Shown: one piece after another, positions 1 through 11,419 of the stretch | How the letters are laid out: every line of letters begins with the position of its first letter | Position numbering within the stretch: position 1 is the first letter of the stretch | NCBI RefSeq assembly: GCF_963678635.1 | Contig: NC_087065.1 | Coordinates: 18,921,623-18,985,622, forward strand | DNA from: Symsagittifera roscoffensis | Lineage: Eukaryota > Xenacoelomorpha > Acoela > Convolutidae | Direction of reading: 5' to 3' | Length of the DNA: 64,000 bases | Program-made: the position numbers and the translations under genes | The notes under the pieces: generated by a model | What the model saw: only the letters and a program-made list of their open reading frames with translations | Database searches by the model: none | Told to the model about the DNA's origin: nothing

Positions 1-2
1 CA

Positions 3-1417
3 TCTAATTCTCCCGATACTCCCCAAATCTCCCAAGAACTCGATAATTTTATCACCCTACAACAACAGCTAATACACCCTAACACCCTCACTATAAATCA
101 AATTTCACCCACAATAGAATCCTCAAACCCACCTACTCCTACACCCTCCTCAGCTTATACTGCATCATTAGCACAATCATCAACATCCACCGAATCATCA
201 AATAGCACTCACCGAGCTTATCGAACTTTTAAAAGAAAATTCCCAAACCATCCATTCCCGACCAAACCAGGAACAGCCTGCGAGTATATTAATCATCCAC
301 ACCACACCAACACGAAAGATTTTCTAGCAATCACCTTACCCTCATTCCCACAATATACTTTAAACACACCTAACGACACACGTAGTTTTGTAGATGAACA
401 TGTTTTAATGCCTACACTTCATTGGACAGCATATTACCATTTTACTAATCCCCTTTGCCTGCCACTATCTAATAATCATAACGATATAGAAAAGAATATA
501 GATATGCTGTATCGACTCACCACAACACTAACAAATAGACAATTTACTTATATAGGATATAAAAAATCACTAAAAACATTCACTGCACCCCGAGCTAACG
601 AATTTACAATAGAATATTACGACCATAATATCATCCGAACTAATCAAGACCAATTTTTAGATGACGACCACTTCGCTAACCCACAACTAACAGAAAAATT
701 CTTCATCAAAACATCATATGTATTCAAACTTAATATTTTTGATAGAAATATGATCACATCATTTCCGAAGCACTAACTGATATGCAAGCTTACGAAAGTT
801 TTAAAGAAAAATTTCAATTATTTTCACGAACCTTTCACTTCCTTGCACAACATGAGCGCAATTTGCACTGTTCACACGACATTATGTTACGCACTAAACA
901 GACCCACACATATACATACTATCGCTTCATACAAAATCATTTTGATCTCCATACTCAATCAAGACAACCACACCATCGTTTTCAGTTTCTTAACTCGAAG
1001 TACACTTCACCATTTTTTCTTAATTTCACCTATTGCATCATAGATACTAACCTCCACGGCATCCGCCGCAATTATGACCCAGTAACACAAATGTATATAT
1101 TTTTTCCCATCACGAAGACCTTTAATACCGAAGAATCCAGACCCTTCCTTATCCCACTTGAATTTATCCAACCTATAGAAATCCCTATATTAGAATTTAT
1201 TCACAATACTAAATATAATCACAAAATATATAACCTCATTCAAAACACACCTTATGAGTTTGCAGTAGGCACCGAAGAACTAAAATCCATTAAAGCACTT
1301 CAATTGCTTTGGGCACTGCTCCAAACTAAAAACATCATTCGCATACTAGCAAAATTACTAACAAATTCAGACGTAATACGCGACATCTTTCCCCACGGCT
1401 TTTTCCCAGACGATTAA
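3..1417 (+). CDS. Unrecognised A/C-rich coding region, 5' partial, one frameshift
   Basis: One frame is open from the left edge (base 3) to a stop at 774-776. A second frame is open across about 740 to 1417. Reading continues sensibly from the first to the second near 745-756, so this looks like one protein of more than 465 residues split by a single indel. The first ~75 residues are rich in Ser, Pro and Thr and probably disordered. The rest is dense in Phe, Tyr, Asn, His and Ile and ends in Phe-Phe-Pro-Asp-Asp. I recognise no domain. The coding strand is very poor in G, unlike the rest of the window, which suggests a different origin (mobile or viral-like). It could be a gene of another mobile element next to the 10.2-kb transposon. 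The long open frames support coding; function is unknown. Confidence 0.5.
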
Positions 1418-1583
1418 CAGGTAAGTATAATTTACAAATATTCTTAACTAATACATTTAAATTAATACTAACCATTCTTTACTCATGTTTCTTTTAGATT
1501 TTTAGTCTTCATACCACGATCATCTGCAAAAAACAGAAAAGAAAAATAAAAAATAAACTTGTTAAAATTATTCTAGACTTCAT
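1418..1583 (+). other. 3' end of the preceding gene: small intron-like segment and poly(A) signals
   Basis: Just after the stop codon a strong donor (CAG|GTAAGT, from 1421) is followed by a pyrimidine-rich acceptor ending TTTTAG near 1497. This suggests a ~77-bp intron in the 3' UTR or an alternative 3' end. AATAAA occurs at 1545 and 1552. The terminal repeat of the large element starts at 1584. Confidence 0.4.
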
Positions 1584-1613
1584 AATACATTACGTCGCCA
1601 ATCCGTGTTATTT
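1584..1613 (+). repeat. Left terminal inverted repeat, 30 bp
   Basis: Begins AATACATTACGTCGCCAATC and continues to base 1613. It matches the reverse complement of 11773-11802 at all 30 positions, and the match ends abruptly on both sides. Confidence 0.85.
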
Positions 1614-1639
1614 GGTTTTTGCGGAATCGGTGCCAAAAA

Positions 1640-2000
1640 GCTAGAAATCGTGTGTCCCGGATTCCGGAACACACGCATTTTCTTTCATTTTTTTAGATTC
1701 CCTGGATTCCTAATTCAAACCAGTTTGTATGTGACCAGCTTTTGTCATGGATTCCGGGACAAATGAAACCACCGATTTTGTGGCCAATCCCGGAATCCAT
1801 GACAAAAACCATGGAATCCGATACCATATTAAAACGCATTAAAAAGTTTTTACCATGGATTTCTGTGCTTTTGGCTTCTGCGTGTTCTGGAATCCGGGAC
1901 TTTACCAAGATGAAAGGGACCGGATTCCATGACATTTTACAACAATTATCAATACACAAAATTAGAAATGTTTAGTGTTTTGCCACGGATTCCATGATTA
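1640..2000. repeat. Left subterminal array of GGATTCC-type motifs
   Basis: At least eight copies of a short motif centred on GGATTCC (forms TGGATTCCGGGAC, CCATGGAATCC, CGGATTCCATGAC) occur in both orientations, spaced 20-60 bp apart. The same motif fills 11420-11750 near the other end. Chance ORFs on both strands here come from the motif and are not genes. Confidence 0.7.
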
Positions 2001-2697
2001 ACGCAACTAAAAGAAATCTTTTAGTGACTTAAGTGACTTCTTTCGAAAAGAAAGAGGTTAAAAAACTATTGTATACTCTATACAGTTCAACTGTATCACT
2101 CTATACTGTATACTATATACTCTATACTGTATACTGTATATACAGATTTTTCAATTAGTTTAGTTTCACTAGTTTTACATGTATTTGATGTTCATGTTGT
2201 AGAACAACAATATTCATTCTTCTAGAACATTTAAAATGTACAGGATTTCGGCATGCATTTTTTCAAAACAGGTAATTGTAACCGTAACCGTAACGTGACA
2301 ATGGGGACCATTTGTCATTTACAGGATTTCAGCATTCTAGCAAATTTTATAATTAGTTTAGTTTAACTAGTTTCATTTGATGTTCAACATTTGAAGTTCA
2401 GAAAAAACAGCCTGTGAAATGAAAATGAATACTACTCATGATTATTCAACACTAAAACTTGAGTCTCATTAACTATTCAACACTTAAGCTTGAGTCTCAT
2501 AATAGGATAAGTTAGTAACTTGTTGTCAGAAAAAGTTTGCACGCGCGTGCGCACAACTCAGTGTCAAGATTCACACTATATCATATAGTAACTATGATAG
2601 TTACTTTAAATCACCATTGCATAAATTCAATTCATCATTGTTTTGAAAAAAGTCCTTCATCGAAAGATTCAACAAAAGTTACTCACAATTGTCAACA
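2001..2697. other. Leader region of the large element; short tandem motifs only
   Basis: AT-rich and non-coding. At 2070-2145 there is a run of TATACTGTATACT-like repeats, and at 2278-2295 a CCGTAAC triplet repeat. ACTATTCAACACTAAAACTTGAGTCTCAT-like phrases recur at 2440-2500. It presumably holds the promoter of the transposase-like gene, but I cannot point to an element. Confidence 0.4.
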
Positions 2698-5042
2698 ATG
2701 GAATTATGGAATAAGTTTTTAATTTCTGGCGCCGACTCGGACATTAACCGTCAGTTTGTTGACTGTAACATTCTGGATGCAATTGCCGAAAAAATTATCC
2801 AAAAAAAGTACGACAAGTTATCATAGATTTTTGAAGAGATGCTCGCAGGGACGGATAAGTGGATCGTTTCTGATGTTCTTAGTCAGATATCTGTGCGGGG
2901 ACAATCAAAAAAAGCTACAATTTTAGCAGTAAGTAACTCTCCACAAATTTATCGTTTTCAGTCACCAAACATTCTTTACGTTGATTAATTCAACTTCAAT
3001 TACGTTCAATTACGTTCATCTTTACGTTCAATTAAAATTCAACTTTCAATAAAATTTATATCCAATTGGGACAACACAACACTGCTTAGGCTCGCGTAAT
3101 GCAACTCGTAATTCTTCGTGGTTCAAGAGAAAAGCCTTGGACCAAGACTCGGTAGGAGCTAGTAAAATGTTTCTTCGGTCCAATGTTCATACCTGACGAA
3201 GTTGATCCTTATAAAGCGCTCAAAGCAACCGAAACTTCATTTTCATTTGAACAGTGCGGCACTCAATCAAACCTACCTCAAACATTGGAAGAGTCAAGAC
3301 ACGTTTCCAGGATAATGAAACGATCAAAATTTATGTCTATAACAGCTGACAACTCCCAACAATTATGGGGACAAGTGCTGAAACTGATCCGACAAAAAAA
3401 AATTCAAATAAGCACATTTGTTAAATTGATTCGACAATCCGCATTCAGCCGTAAAAAGACGTATTCTGGGTATAAAAAGAATGACACAAATGGGCATCGC
3501 TTGTAAAACAAATGGGCATCGCTTGGGCATCGCTTGTAAAACTGGAAACGTAGAAGAAGTGATCAACATTATCCGGAATAGACTACAACTGATTGGCCTC
3601 GGACATAATTTAGTACCCTCAATGAGAACTGTCCAGCAATCAACTGCAAGCCTTGTAAATCACTTTTTGGCCTTGTGCAAACCACAGAAGTCCTTCTCTG
3701 GATTCAGAACGGACTTGGTTGCATGTATACAACTAGCTGTTTTTCTATTGTTTAAAACAGAAAACATCAACAACGTTAAAGTCGATATTTGGGGTGACGG
3801 TTGTGAAATTGGTGGCACAGAAGTTACGAGAATGGCTTTTAGACTACTTTCTGAAGATATTAGCGCCCAATCTGCTACGAGCGTCTTCTGCTTCGCAGGT
3901 ACTCCTTTTTCTAAAATCATTTTAAAATCATTTCTTCACAAGTTTTTTTTCTCAACTTGAGACTAAAATGATTTTTTTAGCTTATCGAGGAAAAGACTCA
4001 AGGTTTGCGATGGAGTTGAACTTGGGACCGAGTGTTGTCGGATGTCAAGAGTCAGAGTGGTTATTCCAGCAAACAAATCAGTTGAAAAATTTGGGAGCAA
4101 AATTGACGTACAGTGGAGATACCCCGTTTCTCCATAGACGGATACTGGGCTCCGGAAACGACCTGTCTACAGATTACCCTTCTAAGATGGCACTTTATGT
4201 AGAAGACGAACGTTTTCTACCTTCCCTTTGCGACAAAATAACTGGTGGAAGAACGGATGTAAAGATTCCATTTCGCACGAATATTCCTGAAACTTCTCTA
4301 GTTTTCCTTAATGACGTGAGATGCATTTGCCCAGATGCCACGCACATGCTCACTCGATGCGTTGAAAGTGACCTGAGAAAAATGGCTCAAAAAATTATCA
4401 ACGACAAAAGTCCGTTTGAAATGGAGTTTCTTCACCGCTTTGAACAGAATCTGTCAAGTCGTGATGCCAAGAGACCCGTCTTCCAATTTACAAGAACTGC
4501 GAAAAATGCGCAATAAGTTGGAACTGTTGGAGCGGTATCGTTATCTGGAAGTGGTGCCTTAACTGTTATCGCGGACAAAGAGGAGTTGAAGGTATGCTAA
4601 ATTACCATTTTAATGTATCCTCATAATTTCATCAAATGTTACAATTTAGGATGCCAACTTTGAAACAATAACCGACCTATATGATGGAGTGTGGTGCGAT
4701 GAAATAGTTAGCGGTACCTCAGATAAAACCGTCGCAAATTCCATTGATGTCCTCAAAGTATTGCATCCAAATTTGTTCACGAAAGAGGACCCTAAAGCGA
4801 AAGGAAAACTTTCTATAACGACTCTGGATGCAAGCGAACTTTTGAGAAAAAGCTTGAACCGTTGTATTACTATCTTGAGAAGTTCTAAGGAGAGTTTTAA
4901 CGTAATTGATTTCAATTTTTGGGCGGAAACCTACTATCAAACTTCTTTACTATTATTCGCAGAACACGGACTGACGCCATACAAACTCAAGCTGGTGACT
5001 ATTCCGCAAATTGTTGAAGGAAATTTTGTGGTGTCCCCATAA
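2698..5042 (+). pseudogene. Transposase-like gene of the 10.2-kb element, decayed, multi-exon
   Basis: A coding path begins at ATG 2698 (MELWNKFLISG...). It meets an in-frame TAG near 2824, then a donor-like GTAAGT near 2930. It resumes around 3090-3180 after a frameshift and runs through 3183-3506 and 3481-3898. Here a ~20-bp phrase (GGGCATCGCTTGTAAAAC) is repeated three times and breaks the frame. Introns 3899-3980 (82 bp) and 4592-4649 (58 bp) have good GT..AG ends and join frames well. Acidic motifs that could belong to a DDE-type active site are DIWGDG, encoded near 3785-3805, and a later CPDATHML, near 4330-4350. The C-terminal part reads SGLTPYKLKL-like. I do not recognise the family; transposase is inferred from position, size and motif style. 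It could instead be an accessory protein. Confidence 0.5.
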
Positions 5043-5682
5043 CATTCGATGTGGAGTCCACTTTCTTCCAAATTCTGTGTAAATACGCCTTTTCAACTCC
5101 TTCGCGGCGCGCAGTTATCACTGTGAGTGACCGTCAAAGTGACTTTATTATGATAATTTATAACTTACGTCATTGAATGACGTTATGATGATGATTATGA
5201 TTATACTGTAATTTTTTTTCAGTACTGCTTGTACTGACACTGTCGAAAAAACATAGCTTAAAGCTCTTACTATGAGCCTCATGAGAAACATTTTCAATTG
5301 AAGTGTTTGCAAACAATTTGTTTTCTTTTCATTTAATAGAGAGAAAAAATTGATTGCCAATTTTCGGATTTGAAAAAAGTTACATTGTCAAGGTTTGAAG
5401 TTTATGAAACTTTAATTGATCACATTCACGCGAAAACACTGAAACTTTAAACTAGTTGAACTAATAAAAATAATGGGGTTTTGACTGTTCTAAGTTGTGT
5501 GAAAAAAGAGTCCGGTAGTCTTCTTCACTTGCGTAGTGGCCTGTGCACGTTTGAACGTTGCATCGTAAGTTGAAACTTGTGAATTCACGGTGTTCTGTAA
5601 TCCTTAAATACTTTATAAGTATATCATGACCATTGTCTTTTTGTGCGGGCAATACATCCCACCTGCTACCCAACACAGAATC
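5043..5682. other. Convergent intergenic segment between plus- and minus-strand element genes
   Basis: Lies between the 3' ends of the transposase-like gene and the minus-strand gene. It is AT-rich with an imperfect ATGACGTTATGATGATGATT repeat near 5170-5200. A 71-codon minus-strand frame (5461-5676) follows the stop of the minus-strand gene and has no support as a separate gene, though it could be an alternative last exon. Confidence 0.35.
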
Positions 5683-7759
5683 TCAAGATTTGTGGCAGCC
5701 TCGAATTCCTTCGGATATTGCTGCACTAAACTTGACCACTTCCTTTTGGGATTCTGTCGAAAAACCCATTATTTGTCTTGTTAGTTTGGTCACGGGTCCA
5801 AGATTGAAAGTGCTGGAGTTTTTGTCCCTAGCCAGTCCAACAGCACGTTTCAAGGCGGAAAACACCGCAAACGATAAATTGATTGGATGTTCAATTGCAT
5901 TGAAGTCACACGTTTCATGCTGAAATGTTACAAAATTAGTCACGTGCCAAAATCCTGTACTTTTGAATAAAAGTATTTGAGTTTTTGAAAACGATAAAAA
6001 TTGTAGGCATTAGCCTGTGTTTTCACGTGCCAAAATCCTGTACTTTTGAACAAAAGTAATTCAGTTTTTGAAAACGATAAAAAAAATTGTAGGCATTAGC
6101 CTGTGATAAAAATTGGCAATGTTTTGTCATTTGACACAGGATTCCGGGCCTTATGGCTAAGGGTTTGAACACGAATTCCTAGTTCGTTTCTCAGTCGTAA
6201 GCATTGTTAAATTCCATGGAATCCGGGACGTGACAAATTCGGAATGTTTGAAATGAAAATTGTAGGCCTTAGCCTGTGATAAAAATTGGCAATGTTTTGT
6301 CATTTGACACTGGATTCCGGGCCTTATGGCTAAAAGTTTGAAGATGAATTCCTAGTTCGTTTCTCAGTCGTAAGCATTGTAAAATTCCATGGAATCCGGG
6401 ACGTGACAAATTCGGAATGTTTCAAATGAAAATTGTAGGCCTTAGCCTGTGATAAAAATTGGCAATGTTTTGTCATTTGACACTGGATTCCGGGCCTTAT
6501 GGCTAAAGGTTTGAACATGAATTCCTAGTTTTATTTCTCAGTCGTAAGCATTGTTAAATTTCATGGAATCGGGGACAAAAAAAATTCGGAATGTTTCATT
6601 ACAAAAACTTTACCTTGAGGTAGTCTTCACAAGCTAGCTGAACCAAGAGTGCAGGCATCCTTATAGAAATGTCCTCGTTATTTATGCATGTCAACTGTGC
6701 AAAGGCCTTTTTTGTCCTTCCTTCAAACTCCAAGCTGTCTACTCTGCAATTTTCCCCTCCATAGAAAGCATTTGATCCAACCTGAGAAACAAATTGAATT
6801 TTTATACAAAATATTTTGATCGGGCGCTGAGACATATATTCCTAACTTTATGACATCTAAAAAAATCGCGGCACACACTTCCAATGCTTGTAATTATTTT
6901 GTTAACAAACCTTGAGGACACCGTTGGAACAAGGGACAAATGTCAAAGGCACTATGTCTTCTGTGGCTTCGAGAAGTGTCAGCATGTCAATTTCTTTTTC
7001 GTCTTTTTTAGCTCTTTTTGTAGGATTACGTTGATGATCCTGAACCTCACATGGCTCCAAAACTAAAGTAGCCGTGTCACAAAAAGATGTCTGAAACAAT
7101 TCACGATTTCAAACAGATGATGAATGAAGTTAAAATATGTTTTTCAATTTCAGCTATTCAAAAAAACTTCTTTTGAAGTTGAACTTCTTTCCGAGTGATG
7201 TTTTGAAAGATGTTTTTCAAAGCGAATAAGTACATCAGATGTAAGCGTATCTTCAAAGAGCCCTTGATTTCGAAGTTGATTATATTTTACAACCAATATG
7301 TTAGCCTCTGGTTCTTCTCGGGGGTTTTCATCGTGCTCCGAGTCCAAAATTCTCAATGTACATTCCCGTTTGAAAAAATCGTTGTACAGTACAACCTCTG
7401 TCATCAGAATGCATTTGTCAACGCAATCTGTTTCACAAGCAGCACAGAAAAAAAACATCAATATTGCGAGTTAAGCGTCTTGGGTTGAACAGAAGTGGAT
7501 CTTTTTTCTTTCTTCTTTTAGCCCTATCTGGCTCTTCAACAACTTTGATTGTCTTTCTTATTTTCCAATGTTTCATCCTCCGATTGTCGCGAAGGTCTTC
7601 TGGAATTGTTATCTGTATAGGTGGACCCTTCCATTCAGTCCATTTGACACTCACACCCCAGTTACTAATGAAACCCAGTATTCTAGCGGCTTCCCAAATG
7701 TACGTCACTTCATCAAGAACTTGCACTTCTTCTTTTTCCTTGAACAATGATGGAAGCAT
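5683..7759 (-). CDS. Unknown four-exon gene of the large element, one homopolymer frameshift
   Basis: Exons on the minus strand are 7759-7168, 7090-6911, 6781-6614 and 5919-5683 (stop). The three introns have GT..AG ends and all fall in phase 0, which strongly supports a real gene. The only break is at a T8 run near 7452-7459 in exon 1, where the frame shifts by one; it may be a sequencing error. The product is about 390 residues. It has a basic stretch (RAKRRKKKD, likely nuclear targeting), then a compact Cys cluster (CAACETDCVDKC, a possible zinc site), an acidic/KRAKKDEK linker and a conserved-looking C-terminus. I recognise no family. It lies between and opposite to the other two genes, and its third intron holds a tandem repeat built from the element's subterminal motif. 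It could be a DNA-binding accessory protein; that is inference. Confidence 0.6.
5940..6085. repeat. Two-copy direct repeat, ~80 bp
   Basis: The phrase CACGTGCCAAAATCCTGTAC...GAAAACGATAAAAATTGTAGGCATTAGCCTGTG occurs at about 5940 and again at about 6024 with few changes. It lies in the last intron of the minus-strand gene. Confidence 0.7.
6100..6600. repeat. Tandem repeat, ~173-bp unit, about 2.8 copies
   Basis: The unit GATAAAAATTGGCAATG...CATTTGACAC(A/T)GGATTCCGGGCC...CCATGGAATCCGGGAC starts at about 6104, 6278 and 6451. Each unit carries two GGATTCC-type motifs like those at the element ends. It lies within the intron between exons 3 and 4 of the minus-strand gene. Confidence 0.8.
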
Positions 7760-8147
7760 CTTGTAGGAGCGATTTTATCTAAAGGAATAATATTTAGTAC
7801 AATCATTGTACTCATGATGAGTAATTGTCACGATGAGTATATTTTTTAACAACCAATTTAAACATTTATGTTTAACCGCATAAAACGACTATTGAAACGA
7901 GTATTACCTTTTAGAGTCAGTAATTCAGCAATTAAGAGTCAATTATACACTGTATAATATAATATAATATAATATGGCATATTATCACAACCAATTTGAG
8001 TACCAATTGAACACCAATTGAACTTCAATTATTGAATAATACTATTATTAGTAAGTTGTTAGTAACACCCTCCGAGGGTGATTCATTCGATTCTGCAATC
8101 CTTTCTAGTCACTTCTCATTTCATTCCAAGTTTCGTTAACCTGAACT
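7760..8147. promoter_or_regulatory. Divergent promoter region between minus- and plus-strand element genes
   Basis: The minus-strand gene starts at 7759 and the SET gene at 8148, pointing away from each other. The 388 bp between them hold a (TATAA)n-like run at 7950-7975 and no ORF. A shared promoter is inferred from the layout. Confidence 0.35.
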
Positions 8148-10856
8148 ATGGACTCCGAACTTCCTGCTGTGAATACTGCGCAACTTGAAACTCCTGTTTT
8201 CCATAGAGATCATAATGAACCTCCATCTAGTCAACAGTCTGTTACTAACAGATGTAGTACATCTCGGAGTTTCGACCAAAATTTTGCACAGCTCCCATCT
8301 ATGGAAGTTCCTTTAGGAACCCCCATCCGAGTCGGACATAAACCCTATGCTGAACCTTGTACAATTATTACAGATGTTAATCATAATCATCATGACAATA
8401 CTTACCACACATTGGAGACTCCGCAGCAAGTGTCTTCTCGAAGTGAAGGGTATTCAAACTTCATTAGCCCAATGCCATTGGTGTACCCACACTTTGATCC
8501 CGCGTTTTTTTCATAGAAATCAAATTGCCAGCCAGCCCACTGATCATCATGATGATTACACTGCCAATGGAAAAGAACTCAGTCGTTTTTTTTCTCAACC
8601 TTCAGAATCAACTCCTTCAAACCAGCATTCATCAACTTTGTCATGGGAAATACCTCTGTTCACGCCGCAGTCGGCGACTGCCACTCAGGCTGGCAGTTCA
8701 AGTACAGAGCCTCCGACTGAGTCTTCATCTGAGAATATGGCAAAACGAGTTATTCCAACGAACAATGACTCGCAAACCGAGGTAAGATTCCTTTTGTTTT
8801 GAAACAAAAAGCATTTTTGCTGCTCAAACCGTGAAGAGTTGGAAACTTTCAGCTAATGTTTTTGTTCACTTTTGTAGTTCAACTAAAAGTTTTTGTTTTG
8901 AGTTTGGATGGCTGCAAAATTTGCACGCGTTCAAGAACAACTTGAAGCTGCTTTGTCCAAAGACGACCAAAATGAACATTGCGAGAGGCAAGAAATCGAA
9001 ACACTTGTTAAAGAGCACTTGGATGTTTTCCAAGAATCGGGTTTTTTTAACCCATAAACAACGTGTTTCGTTATTTCAACTTGTGACAGCCTTCTTATAC
9101 TGTTATGTCGTGCCATCATTGCTAGAAAAAACCATAAGCTGCATGTCTGTTCATGCAGTTGCACAAGCGTTTGTGGCATTGTCAGATGAGGACGATACTT
9201 GAATAACGGTTTCAATTGAACCAAGTGAAAGTGAGTCATCTTGAATTTCTTCCGTATAACTTTTTTTCAAAATTGTGAAACTGTTTGTTTAGTGTCTACT
9301 GAATGTTCGAATCACATTTTGCCGCGATGGCTCGTACAGGGTTTGGAACTTTATCACACTGAAGTTCGACCACATTTCTTACCTCAGAGTGTCCCGGAAG
9401 AAAAGATTTCTTTCACCCGATCTTTCCCTGAGCAACCAATCCAAGTCAAAACAGAACTTTTTTTGTGAACTCCAGTGGAAACACCAAGTTTCGTGTGAAT
9501 AGAATTGCCGCCACAGTTTCTGACATGGTACGTTTCAACTTTTAACTTATAAGTCTGTGGAAGTTGAACTTCCTAATATGATTTGAACACAACGGGGAAT
9601 ATTCGTTCTAGAAGGATCTGTTTAGATTTCTGCTCAAATGGAGCCTGCTAAGCGACCCAAGACATTGCTCGATCGTCAAGTGGCAAAATTCATGCCTTTG
9701 TCAAAAGATCCTGCATTTCAACTGGCGAAACACAAAACGCAGGAAATTCACAAGGTACTCTTTGATTTTCCAAGAATTTTTTTAATTTTAAAAACGTTTC
9801 GACTCGGAAACTTTCGGAAAGTTTCGACTGTTTCAGCTGATTTGTAATTCACAGTTTTTTTATACAGTATCACAATTTATCAATTGGATGTATGAAACAA
9901 TACGCTCACGTTTTTCCAGATTGTCAATCACACCTACAAAGGTGTTGAAAAAGCTGTGCGATGTAGACAAGATCAACAAAGATACGTTAGATGGGAAACA
10001 AACGAAACAAATGGGAAACTCATCACGACCTAAAGAAAGTCATGTCCCAAATCGCCATGCTGCAGAAAGAGAAAAGCAAGCGACAACAAAAGCCGCTTTC
10101 TGATTCCAGCTGCATTAGTTATAAAGGCACTGGAAATTTTCTTTCATTGGAAGCACAAACGCTTCTGGCCCACAGATGTGATACGCAAGAATGGGTTGGC
10201 ATTTGTGATGTTGTTTTCCCTACCTTCGGAAGAGTTAATCTTCGTTTCTTGAAAACGTTGACGACAAGTTTCCAAAACTTTCAAAAGTTTCTTTTCCAAA
10301 AAAATTTATTTTTTGATTCAAACGTTATAGTTTAAAGTTTTAAAAAGTCATAAATTTTCAACCAATACAGTTTTTTGAATTCCATTCAAAAATGCTATGT
10401 AACAGTGTTACATAATATAGAGTAAACTTTAAATGATGAACATTTTCTGATTCAGGCGTTGTCAGCACACAGGCCTTCCAGGAGGATGATATTATCATGG
10501 ACTACCATGGGGTTGCTGTGACAGATAAAACATATCAAGATTTGATAAGGAACCGTTCTGTTCCGACTGAATTTGTGCTGGAAATTAGCGCGCCTGTGAA
10601 GCGTTTCATCGATGCTTCTTCAGAAGTGTGTGTTGAACATCCAACCAACCGCTGTCTTGGTCGACTGGCTAATCACAGCACGCTAAACTCCAAGAAGAAT
10701 TTGGATGCGAATATGAAGATCATAGAAGTTGTTCTTAATGCCTTCGATCCGCCAAAACGATTAGCTGTATTCAAAGCCCGAAGAAACATTGAGCCTTTCG
10801 AACAGCTACGATACGATTATGGCGATAAAATTGCTCGAAACATGTTCAACATGTGA
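8148..10856 (+). pseudogene. SET-domain protein gene of the large element, multi-exon, frameshifted
   Basis: Begins MDSELPAVNTAQ at 8148. The first ~210 residues are Ser/Thr/Gln/Pro-rich and probably disordered. The frame slips at a T6 run near 8505, then runs to a clean donor after 8781 (GAG|GTAAG). Later segments at ~8912-9050, ~9296-9536 and 9627-9754 (donor AAG|GTACTC) can be read as exons but contain frameshifts at T7 runs (near 9045 and 9460). A further exon begins after TTTCCAG at ~9919 and after one more slip reaches the first strand of a SET domain (near 10190-10240); the donor there looks weakened. The last exon (10456-10856) holds the rest of SET. The exon chain is inferred; the SET end is clear. 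Confidence 0.6.
10456..10856 (+). CDS. SET methyltransferase domain exon, KMT5A-like
   Basis: After an acceptor (ATTCAG) the frame encodes most of a SET domain. In order: the GVVST..F..DDIIMDYHG strand; a FIDAS segment; GRLANHS with the Asn-His pair that in SET enzymes contacts S-adenosylmethionine; a LAVFKARRNIEPFEQL segment; and YDYGD, the C-terminal motif with the catalytic-site tyrosine. The domain ends 8 residues later with no post-SET cysteines, as in KMT5A (SETD8), the H4K20 monomethylase. These motifs point to a protein-lysine methyltransferase fold. The exon itself is intact although upstream exons are damaged. Its place 0.9 kb inside the right inverted repeat suggests capture by the transposon; the substrate is unknown. 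Confidence 0.85.
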
Positions 10857-11039
10857 AGTTCACAAGCTCAGCTTTTTTACCTTAGAAACTTTTCAAGTTG
10901 TATTCTTGACTGTTGTTGTGTTACACCCATTCAATGGAAGTTCCATATATTTTATGTTCAACATACTGTATGTTACATACGTGTAGTTACTACTAGTAGT
11001 AGTTCAAACATTTGCACCCACAACTTTTTTCATCGAAGT

Positions 11040-11330
11040 ATATGTACAGTATTTCGGCACGCTCGAAATTACTAATTACTTAGTAACTAATTAGTTAGTA
11101 GTTGCAACTACAAGTAGCCTAATTATAACTAAGTTTGATCAAACAAGTTCAGACACTGGCAGTGTCTTAACCTCAGTACAGTATTTCGGCACGCTCGAAA
11201 TCAACTAATTAGTTAGTAGTTGCAACTACAAGTAGTTATAACTAAGTTTGATCAAACGATTGTACCCACAACTTTTTTCATCGGAATACAGTATTTTAGC
11301 ACGTAAGTTAATAGTTGCAGTTATAATAAC
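11040..11330. repeat. Short direct repeats near the right end of the element
   Basis: The phrase GTACAGTATTTCGGCACGCTC followed by AACTAATTAGTTAGTAGTTGCAACTACAAGTAG...ATAACTAAGTTTGATCAAAC occurs at about 11043 and 11175, with a third partial copy near 11275. It is non-coding. Confidence 0.7.
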
Positions 11331-11419
11331 TTGTAGGACAAACTAAACAAAAAAGATGGAATAAAATTGCTTAAAAACTGTAAACTTCTGCCAGATAAAT
11401 TCAAAAATATAAAAGTCTT

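Noticed and set aside
1693-1975. Overlapping ORFs on both strands at the element's left end
   Set aside because: Produced by the GGATTCC repeat array.
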